Positions 1 to 9,995 are shown, counted from the first letter of the stretch. The stretch: 64,000 nt of DNA from Streptomyces rhizoryzae (GCF_023155275.1 NZ_JALMUV010000004.1:62001-126000); one strand, 5' to 3'. Notes: generated by a model not told the origin, from the letters alone. Translations and numbers: made by a program.

Positions 1-26
1 TGATCCGCTGACGCGGCGGCGGATCA
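1..26 (-). terminator. hairpin at the end of fdhA
   Basis: Bases 1-8 and 19-26 form a perfect 8-bp inverted repeat with a 10-nt loop. The right arm contains the fdhA stop codon at 24-26. It may terminate the fdh operon, but the sequence downstream lies outside the window, so read-through into further genes cannot be excluded. Confidence 0.4.
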
Positions 27-3000
27 CGGTTCCCGGCCGGTGTGCTCGTCGATGCCGGCGCGGCGCCGGCAGTCGGCCACCAGGGCCGCGGCGGCCGGGC
101 CGCGGGGCCGCCGGCCGGGCCGGATGTCGCAGGTGAACGCCTTGGTCTCCTGGATGTGGGTGTTGGGGTCCAGGGAGAGGTGGAGGAGTTCGTTGGCGGC
201 GTCGCCGGTGGTGTAGCCGTTGGGTCCCCAGTGGTACGGCAGGCCGACCTGGTGGACCCGGCGGCCCTGCACGGTCAGCGGCACCATCCGATCGGTGACC
301 AGCACCCGGGCCTCGATGACGCCGCGGGCGGTGACGACGGTGGCCCAGCCGGTGTGTTCCAGGCCGCGTTCGGCGGCCAGTTCCGGGGAGACCTCGCAGA
401 AGAACTCCGGTTGCAGTTCGGCCAGGTAGGGCAGCCAGCGGGACATGCCGCCGGCGGTGTGGTGCTCGGTGAGCCGGTAGGTGGTGGCGACGTAGGGGAA
501 GACGTCCGCGCCGCGCTCGCGGCCCACCGGGTGGAAGCGGTCGTCGGGGTGCGGGGGCAGGAGGTGGCGGACGGGGTTGCGCTGCTGCGGGTGGAGCGGG
601 TTGGTGAACGGCGACTCCTGCGGTTCGTAGTGGGTGGGCAGCGGGCCGTCGACGACGCCGGCCGGGGCGTAGAGCCATGCCTTGCCGTCGGCCTGCATGA
701 TGAACGCGTCGCTGCCGGTCAGCGCGTCGGCGCCGGTCGCGTCCGGCGGGGGCCGGTGGCCGGGTGGGGTGCCGGCGCGGAAGTCGGGGACGTCGTGGCC
801 GGTCCAGGTCCCGCGCTCCGCGTCCCACCACACCAGGGCCTTGCGGGCGCTCCACGGTCTGCCGTCGGGGTCGGCGGAGGCGCGGTTGTACAGGATGCGC
901 CGGTTGGCGGGCCAGGCCCAGCCCCATTCGCCGGCCACCCAGTTCTGCTCCCGGCCGGGGCGGCGGCGGGCGGCCTGGTTCACGCCGTCCGCGTGGACGC
1001 CGCAGTAGATCCAGCAGCCGCAGGAGGTGGAGCCGTCGGGGGCGAGCTGCTCGTAGGAGGACAGCGGGCGGCCGTGCGCGTCCCGGCCGTTGATCTCGGC
1101 GAGCACCGCCTCGGCGTCCGGTTCGCCGTACGCCGTGCCGTCCTTGGTGGGGTAGTCCCAGGTCAGGTCGCGGACGGGGCGGTCCCGTTCGGTGTCGGAG
1201 GCGGCCAGTTTCGCCTTGACGAGGCGGCCGAGGTGGTAGGTGAACCACAGGTCGCTGCGGGCGTCGCCGGGCGGCTCGACCGCCTGGTGGTGCCACTGGA
1301 GCATCCGCTGGGTGTTGGTGAAGCTGCCGTCCTTCTCGGTGTGCGCGGCCGCGGGCAGGAAGAACACCTCGGTGCCGATGTCCTCGGTGCGCAGTTCGCC
1401 GGTGGCGATCTCGGGGCCGTCCTGCCACCAGGTCGCCGATTCGATCAGGGAGAAGTCGCGGACCACCAGCCAGTCGAGGCGGGCCATGCCCAGCCGTTGC
1501 AGTTTGGCGCCGGCCGAGCCGACCGCCGGGTTCTCGCCGATCAGCAGGTAGCCCTTGCAGACGCCGTCGAGCTGGGCGTGGACGGTCTCGTAGGTGCTGT
1601 GCGAGCCGGTCAGGCGGGGCAGGTAGTCGAAGCAGAAGTCGTTCTCCTCGGTGGCCGCGTCACCCCAGTACGCCTTGAGCAGGCTCACCAGGTAGGCGCG
1701 CATATGGCCCCAGTAGCCCTTGCGCGGGGCCTCGGCGGCGACGAACGTGTCGAGGTCCTCACCGCGGTGGGCGTGCGGCATCGGGATGTAGCCGGGCAGC
1801 AGGTTGAACAGCGTGGGGATGTCGGTGGAGCCCTGGATGGAGGCGTGGCCGCGCAGGGCGAGGATGCCGCCGCCGGGGCGGCCGATGTTGCCGAGCAGGG
1901 TCTGGAGGATCGAGGCGGCGCGGATGTACTGCACGCCGACGGTGTGCTGGGTCCAGCCGACCGCGTAGGCGAACGCGGTGGTGCGGTCCCGGCCGGAGTT
2001 CTCCGTGACCAGGTCGCAGATCTGCCGGAACAGCTCCGGCGGCACCCCGCAGACCTCCTCGACCAGTTCCGGGGTGTAGCGGGCGTAGTGGCGGCGCAGG
2101 ACCTGGAAGACGCACCGGGGGTCGGTCAGCGTCTCGTCCCGCCGGGGCTCGCCGCCGCCCAGCGGCGCGCCGCCGGAGCCGTGCGCCTCGCCGCGGCCGG
2201 ACTCGCTGACCGACCGCTCCCCGCCGGTGCGCCGGTCGTACTCCTTGTCGCGCTCGCCGGAGGCCGCCTGGACCTCCATACCGGCGTACTGCCAGCTGGC
2301 GTTGTCGTAGCTGCGGCCCTCGCGGTCCAGGCCGGAGAAGACGCCGGCCAGGTCCTCGGTGTCGCGGAAGTCCTCGTTGAGGATGACCGCGGCGTTGGTG
2401 TAGGCGAGGACGTACTCCCGGAAGTACTTCCCGCGCGCCAGGACGTGGTGGATCAGGCCGCCGAGGAACGCGATGTCACTGCCGGCGCGCAGCGGGACGT
2501 GCAGGTCGGCCAGGGCGCTGGTGCGGGTGAAGCGCGGGTCGACATGCACGACCTTCGCGCCGCGGGCCTTGGCCTCCATCACCCACTGGAACCCCACCGG
2601 ATGGCACTCGGCCATGTTGGAGCCCTGGATGATGATGCAGTCGGCGTTCTGGAGGTCCTGCTGGAAGGTGGTCGCGCCGCCGCGGCCGAACGAGGTTCCC
2701 AGACCGGGAACGGTGGCGGAGTGTCAAATGCGCGCCTGGTTCTCGATCTGCACCGCGCCGAGGGCGGTGAAGAGCTTCTTGATGAGGTAGTTCTCCTCGT
2801 TGTCCAGCGTGGCGCCGCCGAGCGCGGCCAGGCCGAGGGTGCGGCGGGTGCGGGCGCCGTCGACCTCCCACTGCCAGCCCTGGCGGCGCGCCTCGATGAC
2901 CCGGTCGGCGATCATGTCCATCGCGGTGACCAGGTCGATCCGCTCCCAGCGGCTGCCGTAGGGGCGGCGGTAGAGGGCGTGCTGCTCGCGGGCCGGTCCG

Positions 3001-3290
3001 GTGGTGAGCTGGAGGCTGGCGGCGCCCTTGGGGCACAGCCGGCCGCGGGAGACGGGCGAGTCGGGGTCGCCCTCGATCTGGGTGACCCGGCCGTCCTCGA
3101 CGTAGACCTGCTGGCCGCAGCCGACCGCGCAGTACGGGCAGACGGACTTGACGACCGTGTCGGCGGTGGCGGTGCGCGGGGTGCGGCGGGCGCTCTCGGG
3201 GCTCTTGGCCGCGGCGCCGCGGCCGGTGGGGTCGTCGCCGGTCAGCTGCCGGTAGACGGGCCAGGACTCGATCCAGGTGCGTACGCCCAT
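24..3290 (-). CDS. fdhA: formate dehydrogenase large subunit, selenocysteine-containing (UGA at 2724-2726)
   Basis: Molybdopterin (bis-MGD) formate dehydrogenase alpha subunit, which oxidises formate to CO2. An in-frame TGA at 2724-2726 splits it into two apparent ORFs, but both halves are in the same frame and give 1088 residues with Sec at about 189. The context QARI-U-HSATV matches the Sec site of E. coli FdnG/FdhF, and a SECIS-like hairpin follows. The N-terminal part has a CxxCxxxC...C [4Fe-4S] site (CPYCAVGCG, later GRLCPKG). The C-terminal half carries the molybdopterin-binding domains. The start at 3290 is chosen for the AAAGGAG ribosome site. I see no twin-arginine signal, unlike E. 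coli FdnG, so the enzyme may face the cytoplasm. It is last in the operon after fdhB and nrfD. It requires selA, selB, selC and selD elsewhere; none is in the window. Confidence 0.93.
2695..2711 (-). promoter_or_regulatory. bacterial SECIS-like hairpin directing UGA-to-Sec decoding
   Basis: On the minus strand GTTCCC-GGTCT-GGGAAC forms a perfect 6-bp stem with a 5-nt loop. The GGTCT loop starts 19 nt after the UGA, the same spacing and loop core as I recall for the E. coli fdhF SECIS. In bacteria SelB binds this loop within the coding sequence just downstream of the UGA. Confidence 0.85.
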
Positions 3291-3425
3291 GGCGGTCAGC
3301 TCCTTTCCCGGGTGCCCGCGACGGGGCCTTGGCCGCACCGGTCCGTGTCCGGCCGTGTCCTGCCACGATCGGCCGGGGACCGGGGCGTCCGCAACCGGAG
3401 GGCGGCCGGTCCGGTCGCCGCCCGG

Positions 3426-4373
3426 TCACCGCTCGTGCGCGCGGGCCCGCAGCCGTTCCCGCTGCGGGACGACGGTGTAGCGCGGGTCCTCGGCGGAGGC
3501 CACCCCGGCGTGGAAGACGCCGAAGCGCAGGGCGGCGGAGCCGGTGAGCAGCGCTGCGCCGGCCACCGCGGCGGCCCCGCGGCTGCGCCGTCCGGGGCCG
3601 GCGGCCAGCAGGGCGCCGCCGGCGGTCAGGGCCCGCGCGGCCCGCATCAGCGGTCGGGCCCGGCCGGTCCGGTAGGGCTCGGCGGCGAGCCCGGTGCGCC
3701 GTTCCAGCAGGCTGGTCGCGGCGGTCTCCAGCGCGGCCCCGAAGAGCGCGAGCCGGCGCGCCGGGCCGGCTTCCCGTACGGGCGCGGCGAGCAGGCCCAG
3801 GCCGGCCGCCGCGGTGGCGCCGGAGCCGGCGAAGGCGAACGGCAGCTGCCGGTACGCCGCGTGCCAGGAGGGCACGGCGGTGTCGCTGAGCAGGACGGCG
3901 GTGTACGTGGTGACGGCCGGGCCCAGGGCCGCCGCCCCGGCGGTCGCGGCGGCACCGGCCCGCCGGTACCGCCCGGAGAGGTCGCTGAGGGCGGCGCCGG
4001 CCGCCAGGGGCGCGTAGCCGGCCAGCAGCCAGGAGCCGAGGTTCATCGGCGAGGTGGGTTTGAGCACCCGCAGCATGTGCAGGAAGCGGGCCGGCCGCCC
4101 CAGGTCGTGGACCAGCGCCGCCAGCGACAGGGCCGCACCCCCGCAGGCCCCCGCCTTGGCGGCGCGGCCGAGCCGGGGGCGGCCGGTCCGGTGGGCGCCG
4201 GCGGCGAGCAGCGAGGAGCTGCCCGCCAGCCCGCCGAGGAAGAGGTACCCGGCGATGTCCCGGGCCTCCCAGGTCGGCGCGTTGAGGACCGGCCGCCCGT
4301 AGTACGAGGTGAAGCCGGCCCGGGGGACGACGGGCCGCTCGCCGCCGCCGCGGCGGCCCTCCCGCGCGGTCAC
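3426..4373 (-). CDS. NrfD-type membrane anchor of formate dehydrogenase
   Basis: Polytopic membrane protein of 315 residues, rich in Ala/Gly/Leu helices, with the NrfD/polysulfide-reductase-like opening (ARDIAGYLFLGGLAG...). Members of this family anchor molybdoenzyme and FeS subunits and pass electrons to quinone. The GTG start at 4373 overlaps the fdhB stop as GTGA, so translation is probably coupled. A longer frame begins at 4445 but would lie deep inside fdhB. Its place between fdhB and fdhA makes it the gamma subunit. Assignment rests on hydropathy pattern, the short motif and context. Confidence 0.82.
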   Translation of the reverse strand: MTAREGRRGGGERPVVPRAGFTSYYGRPVLNAPTWEARDIAGYLFLGGLAGSSSLLAAGAHRTGRPRLGRAAKAGACGGAALSLAALVHDLGRPARFLHMLRVLKPTSPMNLGSWLLAGYAPLAAGAALSDLSGRYRRAGAAATAGAAALGPAVTTYTAVLLSDTAVPSWHAAYRQLPFAFAGSGATAAAGLGLLAAPVREAGPARRLALFGAALETAATSLLERRTGLAAEPYRTGRARPLMRAARALTAGGALLAAGPGRRSRGAAAVAGAALLTGSAALRFGVFHAGVASAEDPRYTVVPQRERLRARAHER

Positions 4374-5263
4374 CGCCGCCGTCCCAGGAAGGCGGCGGCG
4401 GCCCCGGCGGCCAGGGTCGCGGCGGCGGCCGCGGCGCAGCGCCACATGGCGGGCAGGTCACGGGTGGTGACGACCGGGTCCGGCGGCAGCCCGTAGACCT
4501 CGGGTTCGTCGAGCAGCAGGAAGAACGCGCCGGCGCCGCCGACGCCGTCCTGCGGGCTCTCGCCGTAGAGCCGGGCGTCGGTGACGCCGTCGGCGTGCAG
4601 CTGGGCGACCCGGACCGCGGCCCGTTCCCGCAGGTCGTCCAGGGCGCCGAACTGGATGGAGTCGGTGGGGCACGCCTTGGCGCAGGCCGGTTCGGCGCCG
4701 GCGCCGAGCCGGTCGTAGCACAGGGTGCACTTCCAGGCCCGGCCGTCGCCGCGGCGCTGGTCGATGACGCCGTAGGGGCAGGCGGGGACGCAGTAGCCGC
4801 AGCCGTTGCAGATGTCCTCCTGGACGACGACGGTGCCGAATTCGGTGCGGAACAGCGAGCCGGTGGGGCAGACGTCCAGGCAGGCGGCGTGCGTGCAGTG
4901 CTTGCACACGTCGGAGGACATCAGCCAGCGGAGTTCAGCGGGGGCGGTCTGCGCGTCGGCGGGCGCGGGGCCGCCTGCGGCCCCGAGGTGGGCCGCGGCG
5001 CGGAAGACGTCGACGCCGCCGGGGTCCGCACCGGGGGTCCTGCGCTGTTCGACGAAGGCCACGTGGCGCCAGGTGTCGGCGCCCAGGTGCCCGGTGTTGT
5101 CGTAGGACATCCCGGTCAGGAGCAGGCCGTCCTCGGGGATGGCGTTCCACTCCTTGCAGGCGACCTCGCACGCCTTGCAGCCGATGCAGACGGAGGTGTC
5201 GGTGAAGAAGCCCATGCGCGGCGGGGAGCCGTCGGTGCCGGGCGGCGGGCCGGACGCGGTCAT
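4370..5263 (-). CDS. fdhB: formate dehydrogenase iron-sulfur subunit
   Basis: 297-residue ferredoxin-like electron-transfer subunit. Four cysteine clusters are visible: CIGCKACEVAC near the N-terminus, CKHCTHAACLDVC, CNGCGYCVPAC and CTLCYDR...CAKAC. This is the usual four [4Fe-4S] wire of the FdnH/HybA family. A hydrophobic helix near the C-terminus (AAAAAATLAAGAAAAFL) probably anchors it. The ATG at 5263 is preceded by GGAGGAG. It is the first gene of the operon, and gene order (FeS, anchor, catalytic) is reversed relative to many fdh operons. Electrons from FdhA should pass through it to the NrfD subunit. Confidence 0.92.
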   Translation of the reverse strand: MTASGPPPGTDGSPPRMGFFTDTSVCIGCKACEVACKEWNAIPEDGLLLTGMSYDNTGHLGADTWRHVAFVEQRRTPGADPGGVDVFRAAAHLGAAGGPAPADAQTAPAELRWLMSSDVCKHCTHAACLDVCPTGSLFRTEFGTVVVQEDICNGCGYCVPACPYGVIDQRRGDGRAWKCTLCYDRLGAGAEPACAKACPTDSIQFGALDDLRERAAVRVAQLHADGVTDARLYGESPQDGVGGAGAFFLLLDEPEVYGLPPDPVVTTRDLPAMWRCAAAAAATLAAGAAAAFLGRRR

Positions 5264-5494
5264 GGCACTCCTCCTCCGTGGGCTGGGTCCAGTGTCGGCG
5301 CAGCGGCCGCCGGCGGCACCGGCCGCCGGGCAATCGGGGGACCCGGCCCGGCGCCCGGTACCGCCGATCGCCACATCCGCTCACCCGTGACGATGACCAC
5401 CTGGCCCGTCCGGCCCGCGCCGCGGGCATGACGGCGCATCAGATCGGCCATGCTTCCCAGTCATCACCGAGGTCGTCGTGGAGGTGCGCACGTC
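5264..5494. promoter_or_regulatory. divergent promoter region of fdhB and the DUF1259 gene
   Basis: This 231-bp gap must hold the fdh operon promoter and that of the DUF1259 gene. Ribosome sites are visible at both ends. I could not identify a convincing -35/-10 pair or an operator. Confidence 0.45.
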
Positions 5495-6499
5495 ATGGCT
5501 GGATTGCTACCGCAGACCACCGACCCGCGAGCGGGGGCCCCGCGGCGCCGGGTACTGGCCGCGGCGGGCCTCGCCCCGCTCCTGGCCGCGGCCTCCGCCG
5601 CCCCGGCCGCCGCCCGGCCCGCCGGACGCACCGGCCGCAGCGCGCGGGAACTGATCGAACCGGTGCACACCACCACCACCGACTGGAAGTCCGTGGCCGA
5701 AGTGCTGGGCGGCCCCGGCGACATGAAGCGCAACGTCATGTACCACACCGGCCTCCCCCGCCGGGACCTGCGGGTGGTCTCCCACCACGTGCGGATCAAG
5801 CCGTCCCTCGCGCTCGGCTCGCACGTCTCGTTCGTCCGCTACGCCGACGACCGCACCCTGCTGATGGGCGATGTGGTGGTCACCGAGCGCGAACTCCAGC
5901 GGTTCATCGACACCTTGCAGGACCACGGCATCGGCCAGACCGCGCTGCACAAGCACCTGCTCGGGCAGCGGCCGGACATCTGGTGGGTGCACCTCCACGG
6001 GCACGGCCGCCACCCGGTGGCGCTGGCCCGCGGGCTGCGCGCCGCGTTCGACCGCACCGGCACCCCGCTGCCGCGGCCGTCCAGCCAGGCGAAGCCGCGC
6101 GACCTGGACACCGCCGGGATCGACGAGGCGATGGGCGCCAAGGGCTCCGGCGACGACGGGATCTACAAGTGCATCTTCGTGCGCCGGGAGCAGATCACCG
6201 ACGACGACCTGGTGCTGCCGCCGGGCCTCGGCTCGACCAGCGCGTTCAACTTCCAGCCGCTGGGCGACGGCCGGGCCGCGGTCAGCGCCGACTGCTGCAT
6301 GGTCGCCGACGAGGTCCAGCCCGTGCTGCGGGCGCTGCGGCGGGCCGGCGCCAAGCTCGTGGAACTCCACAACCACGGTCTGACCGACCATCCCCGGCTG
6401 TTCTTCGTGCACGTCTGGGCGGTCGGTGACGCGGTCGACCTCGCCCGCGCCCTGCGCCCGGCGGTGGACGCCACCAACGTCAAGGCGGCCGCCGGCTGA
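5495..6499 (+). CDS. DUF1259 protein with Tat-like signal
   Basis: 334 residues. The N-terminus (APRRRVLAAAGLAPLLAAASAAPAAA) has an Arg-rich stretch followed by a hydrophobic segment, resembling a Tat or Sec signal. The remainder is two related halves typical of DUF1259 (LppY/LpqO-like): one from about residue 55, the other from about residue 200 (AIGxKG...GIYKCIFVRRE). The repeated HHVRIKPSLALGSHVSF and CCMVADEVQPVLRALR blocks fit that family. Its biochemical function is unknown. The ATG at 5495 follows GGAGGT. It is divergent from the fdh operon across a 231-bp gap. Confidence 0.75.
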   Translation: MAGLLPQTTDPRAGAPRRRVLAAAGLAPLLAAASAAPAAARPAGRTGRSARELIEPVHTTTTDWKSVAEVLGGPGDMKRNVMYHTGLPRRDLRVVSHHVRIKPSLALGSHVSFVRYADDRTLLMGDVVVTERELQRFIDTLQDHGIGQTALHKHLLGQRPDIWWVHLHGHGRHPVALARGLRAAFDRTGTPLPRPSSQAKPRDLDTAGIDEAMGAKGSGDDGIYKCIFVRREQITDDDLVLPPGLGSTSAFNFQPLGDGRAAVSADCCMVADEVQPVLRALRRAGAKLVELHNHGLTDHPRLFFVHVWAVGDAVDLARALRPAVDATNVKAAAG

Positions 6500-6574
6500 C
6501 CGCCCGGCCCCGGTGCTCCCCCTGTATGGTCCCTGTGCTCTGCTGGGCTCCACACCGGCGAAGGGGAGACACCG

Positions 6575-7492
6575 ATGACCGTGCTGCTGCTCGATGACGA
6601 CGACGTCCGCGCGCACCTGGACGCGCCGACGGCGGTCCGGGCCGTCCGGGAGGCGCTGCTGGCCGCGCACCGCGGCACCCTGACCGGGCCGCGCCGGGTC
6701 CAGGCGGACCTGGGGGGCGGTGCGGAGGGCGGCCGGCTGGTGTTCACCGCGGGCCACCTGCGCGACCGCGGGGTGTTCGGCTTCCGGGCCTACGACACCC
6801 TGGTCGGCGCGGAGCAGCTGGTCGCCGTGTGGGGCGCGGGGGACGGCCGGCTGCGGGCCGTGGTGCACGGCAGCGAGCTGGGGCCGCGGCGGACCGGGGC
6901 GATCGGCGCGGTGGCGGTGGACGCGGCGGCCCGGCCGGGCCCGGTCCGGGTCGGCCTGGTCGGCGCCGGTCCGCAGGCGTGGACGCAGCTGTGGGCGCTG
7001 CGCGCGGTCCGGGAGGTGGCGGACGCCGCCGTGGTGGCCCGCCGCCCCGGGCGCGCCGCGGCCTTCGCCCGCCGGGCGGCCGCTGAACTCGGCGTCGCCG
7101 TACGGGCGGTGGCGGCGGTGGAGGACGCGGTGCGCGACCGGGACGTGGTGATCGTGGCGACCGGCAGCCCGGTGCCGGTCCTGGAGGCCGACTGGCTCGC
7201 GCCGGGCACCCATCTGTCGACCCTGGGCCCGAAGTCGGCGGACCGGTGCGAAGTGCCGCCCGCGGTGGCCGAGCGGGCCGGGACGGTGCTCACCGACTCC
7301 CTCCCCCAGTCGGCCGGTCTGCCCGGGCCGCCGCTCTTCCCGGCCGGCCGGCTGACCGATCTCGGCGCGGTCCTGGCCGGCGCGGCCGCGGCCCGCAGCC
7401 ATCCGGACGACCTCACGGTGTTCAGCTCGGTCGGCCTGGCCGGTACCGAGGTCGCGGTCGCCGCGGCGCTCTGCGACGCCGTGGCCCGGTGA
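6575..7492 (+). CDS. ornithine cyclodeaminase / mu-crystallin family protein
   Basis: 305 residues, the usual length for the family. A Rossmann NAD(P)-binding motif (GLVGAGPQA) lies near residue 130, and the region around THLSTLGPKSADRCEVPP is the typical C-terminal part of the dinucleotide-binding domain. Homologues act as ornithine cyclodeaminases, alanine dehydrogenases or imine reductases, so the substrate cannot be set from sequence. An AAGGGGAGA ribosome site precedes the ATG. It stands alone between the DUF1259 gene and a methyltransferase remnant. Confidence 0.82.
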   Translation: MTVLLLDDDDVRAHLDAPTAVRAVREALLAAHRGTLTGPRRVQADLGGGAEGGRLVFTAGHLRDRGVFGFRAYDTLVGAEQLVAVWGAGDGRLRAVVHGSELGPRRTGAIGAVAVDAAARPGPVRVGLVGAGPQAWTQLWALRAVREVADAAVVARRPGRAAAFARRAAAELGVAVRAVAAVEDAVRDRDVVIVATGSPVPVLEADWLAPGTHLSTLGPKSADRCEVPPAVAERAGTVLTDSLPQSAGLPGPPLFPAGRLTDLGAVLAGAAAARSHPDDLTVFSSVGLAGTEVAVAAALCDAVAR

Positions 7493-7645
7493 AGCCCGCC
7501 TGCCGCACGGTATGCCCCTCATCCTTTCGGGGACACCGGCCCCGGGGCCCCCGCGGCTCCCCCAACGGGCGTCCGGCGCACGCCCGTTGCGCCGCGGCCG
7601 GAAAATGGCGGGCGCCGGCGGCGGGCGCCGCACTACGGTCCGGCC

Positions 7646-7983
7646 ATGGACGACAACCAGGGCGGGCCGTCGCACGGGAGCGACGGGGACGGGTATTTCG
7701 GGGAGCGCGTCGCGGCGGAGTACGAGGCGGGGGCGGCGGAGATGACAGCTACGACACCGCGACGCAGGCGATGAGTTCGCACTACGTCGAGGTCGTGGGC
7801 GGCCGCGGGTCCTACCGGTCGATCCCGTTCCGGTACGTCTGGCCGGCGGAGCTGGACCTGATGGCGCAACTGGCCGGGCTGCGGCTGCGCGAGCGGTGGG
7901 GCGGCTGGGCCGGGGAACCCTTCACCGACGCGAGCGGGCGGCACGTGTCCGTCTGGGAGAAGCCGGCGGTGGGCCTCCGGTGA
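7646..7983 (+). pseudogene. SAM methyltransferase remnant with internal deletion
   Basis: From the ATG at 7646 the first ~33 residues (GDGYFGERVAAEYEAGAAEM) look like the start of a class I methyltransferase. That frame ends at a TGA at 7772-7774. Another frame then gives a typical C-terminal part (DSYDTATQAMSSHYVEV ... GRHVSVWEKP) ending at 7983. The central SAM-binding core is missing and the two pieces are out of frame, so this is a deletion remnant with its junction near 7740. It does not encode a working enzyme. Confidence 0.7.
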
Positions 7984-8038
7984 TCCGATACAGTGCCGAA
8001 GCGGGATGTGATCTCCGTCTTCCGAGTTTGGGCCGATC

Positions 8039-9658
8039 ATGGGGCATGTAGAAGTCGCGCACGTGGAGTACTACCTGCCGGACGGGCGGGTGCTCCTCGA
8101 TGACGCCTCCTTCCGGGTGGGCGACGGGGCGGTCGCCGCGCTCGTCGGGGCGAACGGGGCCGGCAAGACCACGCTGCTGCGGCTGATCTCGGGCGAGCTG
8201 AGACCGCACGGCGGATCGGTGACGGTCAGCGGCGGACTGGGGGTGATGCCGCAGTTCGTCGGGTCGGTGCGGGACGAGCGCACGGTGCGCGACCTGCTGG
8301 TCTCGGTCTCGCCGGAGCGGATCCGGCACGCCGCGCGCGCCGTCGACGAGGCCGAACTCGCCCTCATGGAGCGGGACGACGAGGCGGCCCAGATGCAGTA
8401 CGCCCAGGCGCTGAGCGACTGGGCGGAGGCGCGCGGCTACGAGGCCGAGACCGTGTGGGACATGTGCACCGTGTCGGCGCTGGGGATCCCGTACGAGAAA
8501 GCGCAGTGGCGGGCGGTGCGGACGCTGTCCGGCGGGGAGCAGAAGCGGCTGGTGCTGGAGGCGCTGCTGCGCGGCCCGGACGGGGTGCTGCTGCTCGACG
8601 AGCCGGACAACTACCTGGACGTGCCCGGGAAGCAGTGGCTGGAGGAGCAGCTGCGGGAGACCCGCAAGACGGTGCTGTTCGTCTCGCACGACCGGGAGTT
8701 GCTGGCGCGGGCGGCGGAGCGCATCGTGAGCGTGGAGCCGGGTCCGGCGGGCAGCGCGGTGTGGGTGCACGGCGGCGGCTTCGCGACGTACCACGAGGCG
8801 CGCGCGGAGCGGTTCGAGCGGTTCGAGGAGCTGCGGCGGCGCTGGGACGAGAAGCACGCGCAGCTCAAGCGGCTGGTGGCGGACATGCGGCAGTACGCCG
8901 CGCGCAGCGACGAGATGGCGTCCCGGTACCACGCGGCGCAGACCCGCCTGGAGAAGTTCGAGGAGATCGGGCCGCCGCCCGAGCCGCCGCGCCCCCAGAA
9001 GATCACCATGCGGCTGAAGGGCGGCCGCACCGGCGTCCGGGCGGTGACCTGCCAGCGGCTCGAACTGACCGGTCTGATGAAGCCGTTCGACCTGGAGGTC
9101 TTCTACGGCGAGCGGGTCGCGGTGCTGGGCTCCAACGGGTCGGGCAAGTCGCACTTCCTGCGGCTGCTGGCGGGTGAGGACGTCGCGCACACCGGGCGGT
9201 GGAAGCTGGGTGCCCGGGTGGTGCCGGGGCACTTCGCGCAGACCCACGCCCGGCCGGAGCTGCTGGGGCGCACCCTGGTCGACATCCTGTGGACCGAGCA
9301 CGCGCAGAGCCGGGGTCCGGCGATGAGCGCGCTGCGCCGGTACGAGCTGGACCGGCACGGGGACAAGCCGTTCGAGAAGCTGTCCGGCGGGCAGCAGGCG
9401 CGGTTCCAGATCCTGCTGCTGGAGGTCGGCGGGGCGACCGCGCTGCTGCTGGACGAGCCGACCGACAACCTCGACCTGGAGTCGGCCGAGGCGCTCCAGA
9501 AGGGGCTGGAGGCGTACGAGGGGACGGCGCTGGTGGTCACGCACGACCGCTGGTTCGCCAAGTCCTTCGACCGGTTCCTGGTCTTCGGGCAGGACGGCCG
9601 GGTGCGGGAGACGCCGGAGCCGGTGTGGGACGAGCGGCGGGTGGAGCGCCGCCGGTAG
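8039..9658 (+). CDS. ABC-F family ATPase
   Basis: 539 residues with two ABC domains and no membrane segments. Domain 1 has Walker A GANGAGKT, signature LSGGEQKR and Walker B LLLDEPDNYLD. Domain 2 has GSNGSGKS, LSGGQQAR and LLLDEPTDNLD. The charged linker between the domains (about residues 250-320) is the ABC-F hallmark. Such proteins act on ribosomes, either in antibiotic resistance or in translational control; which of these applies here cannot be read from sequence. The ATG at 8039 has no strong ribosome site. Confidence 0.9.
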   Translation: MGHVEVAHVEYYLPDGRVLLDDASFRVGDGAVAALVGANGAGKTTLLRLISGELRPHGGSVTVSGGLGVMPQFVGSVRDERTVRDLLVSVSPERIRHAARAVDEAELALMERDDEAAQMQYAQALSDWAEARGYEAETVWDMCTVSALGIPYEKAQWRAVRTLSGGEQKRLVLEALLRGPDGVLLLDEPDNYLDVPGKQWLEEQLRETRKTVLFVSHDRELLARAAERIVSVEPGPAGSAVWVHGGGFATYHEARAERFERFEELRRRWDEKHAQLKRLVADMRQYAARSDEMASRYHAAQTRLEKFEEIGPPPEPPRPQKITMRLKGGRTGVRAVTCQRLELTGLMKPFDLEVFYGERVAVLGSNGSGKSHFLRLLAGEDVAHTGRWKLGARVVPGHFAQTHARPELLGRTLVDILWTEHAQSRGPAMSALRRYELDRHGDKPFEKLSGGQQARFQILLLEVGGATALLLDEPTDNLDLESAEALQKGLEAYEGTALVVTHDRWFAKSFDRFLVFGQDGRVRETPEPVWDERRVERRR

Positions 9659-9995
9659 CCGCCGGGCGGCGGGGTGGCCTTCTCGGCCGTGTTCCGGCCG
9701 GATCGCGCTGGGCCGTTCGGGGTCCCGGGGCCGGTGCGGGGCGGTGGCGGGCGGCTTCCGGGGCCGGCCGCGGCGGTGCCGCGCGGGCCCGGCGGGTGCA
9801 CCGCGGACCGGGTGGCCCAAGGGGCCGGGGGCGTACCGCGGGGTGGGCGCCGGGGCCGTAGCCCAGCGCGGAGACACCGTCAAGACGGCCCCTTCCGCCC
9901 GGCGGCGGGGTTATTGACCGCCGTCCGGGTCCGGCCCAGGATCGGGGTCCAGGCCGTGGTGCGCCGGGGACGGACGTGGTGGACAGGAGCGGGCC
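9659..9995. promoter_or_regulatory. intergenic region with a candidate promoter for the glycosyltransferase
   Basis: No gene is supported in this 337-bp stretch. TTGACC at 9914-9919 and CAGGAT at 9937-9942, separated by 17 bp, resemble a Streptomyces vegetative promoter and lie about 55 bp upstream of the ATG at 9996. Confidence 0.45.

Noticed and set aside
2724..2726. fdhA as a nonsense-mutated pseudogene
   Set aside because: The frame is intact on both sides, the UGA is at the known Sec position and a SECIS-like hairpin follows.
42..4496. Long plus-strand open frame over the fdh operon
   Set aside because: Low-complexity Gly/Ala/Val sequence without domains, antisense to well-supported formate dehydrogenase genes.
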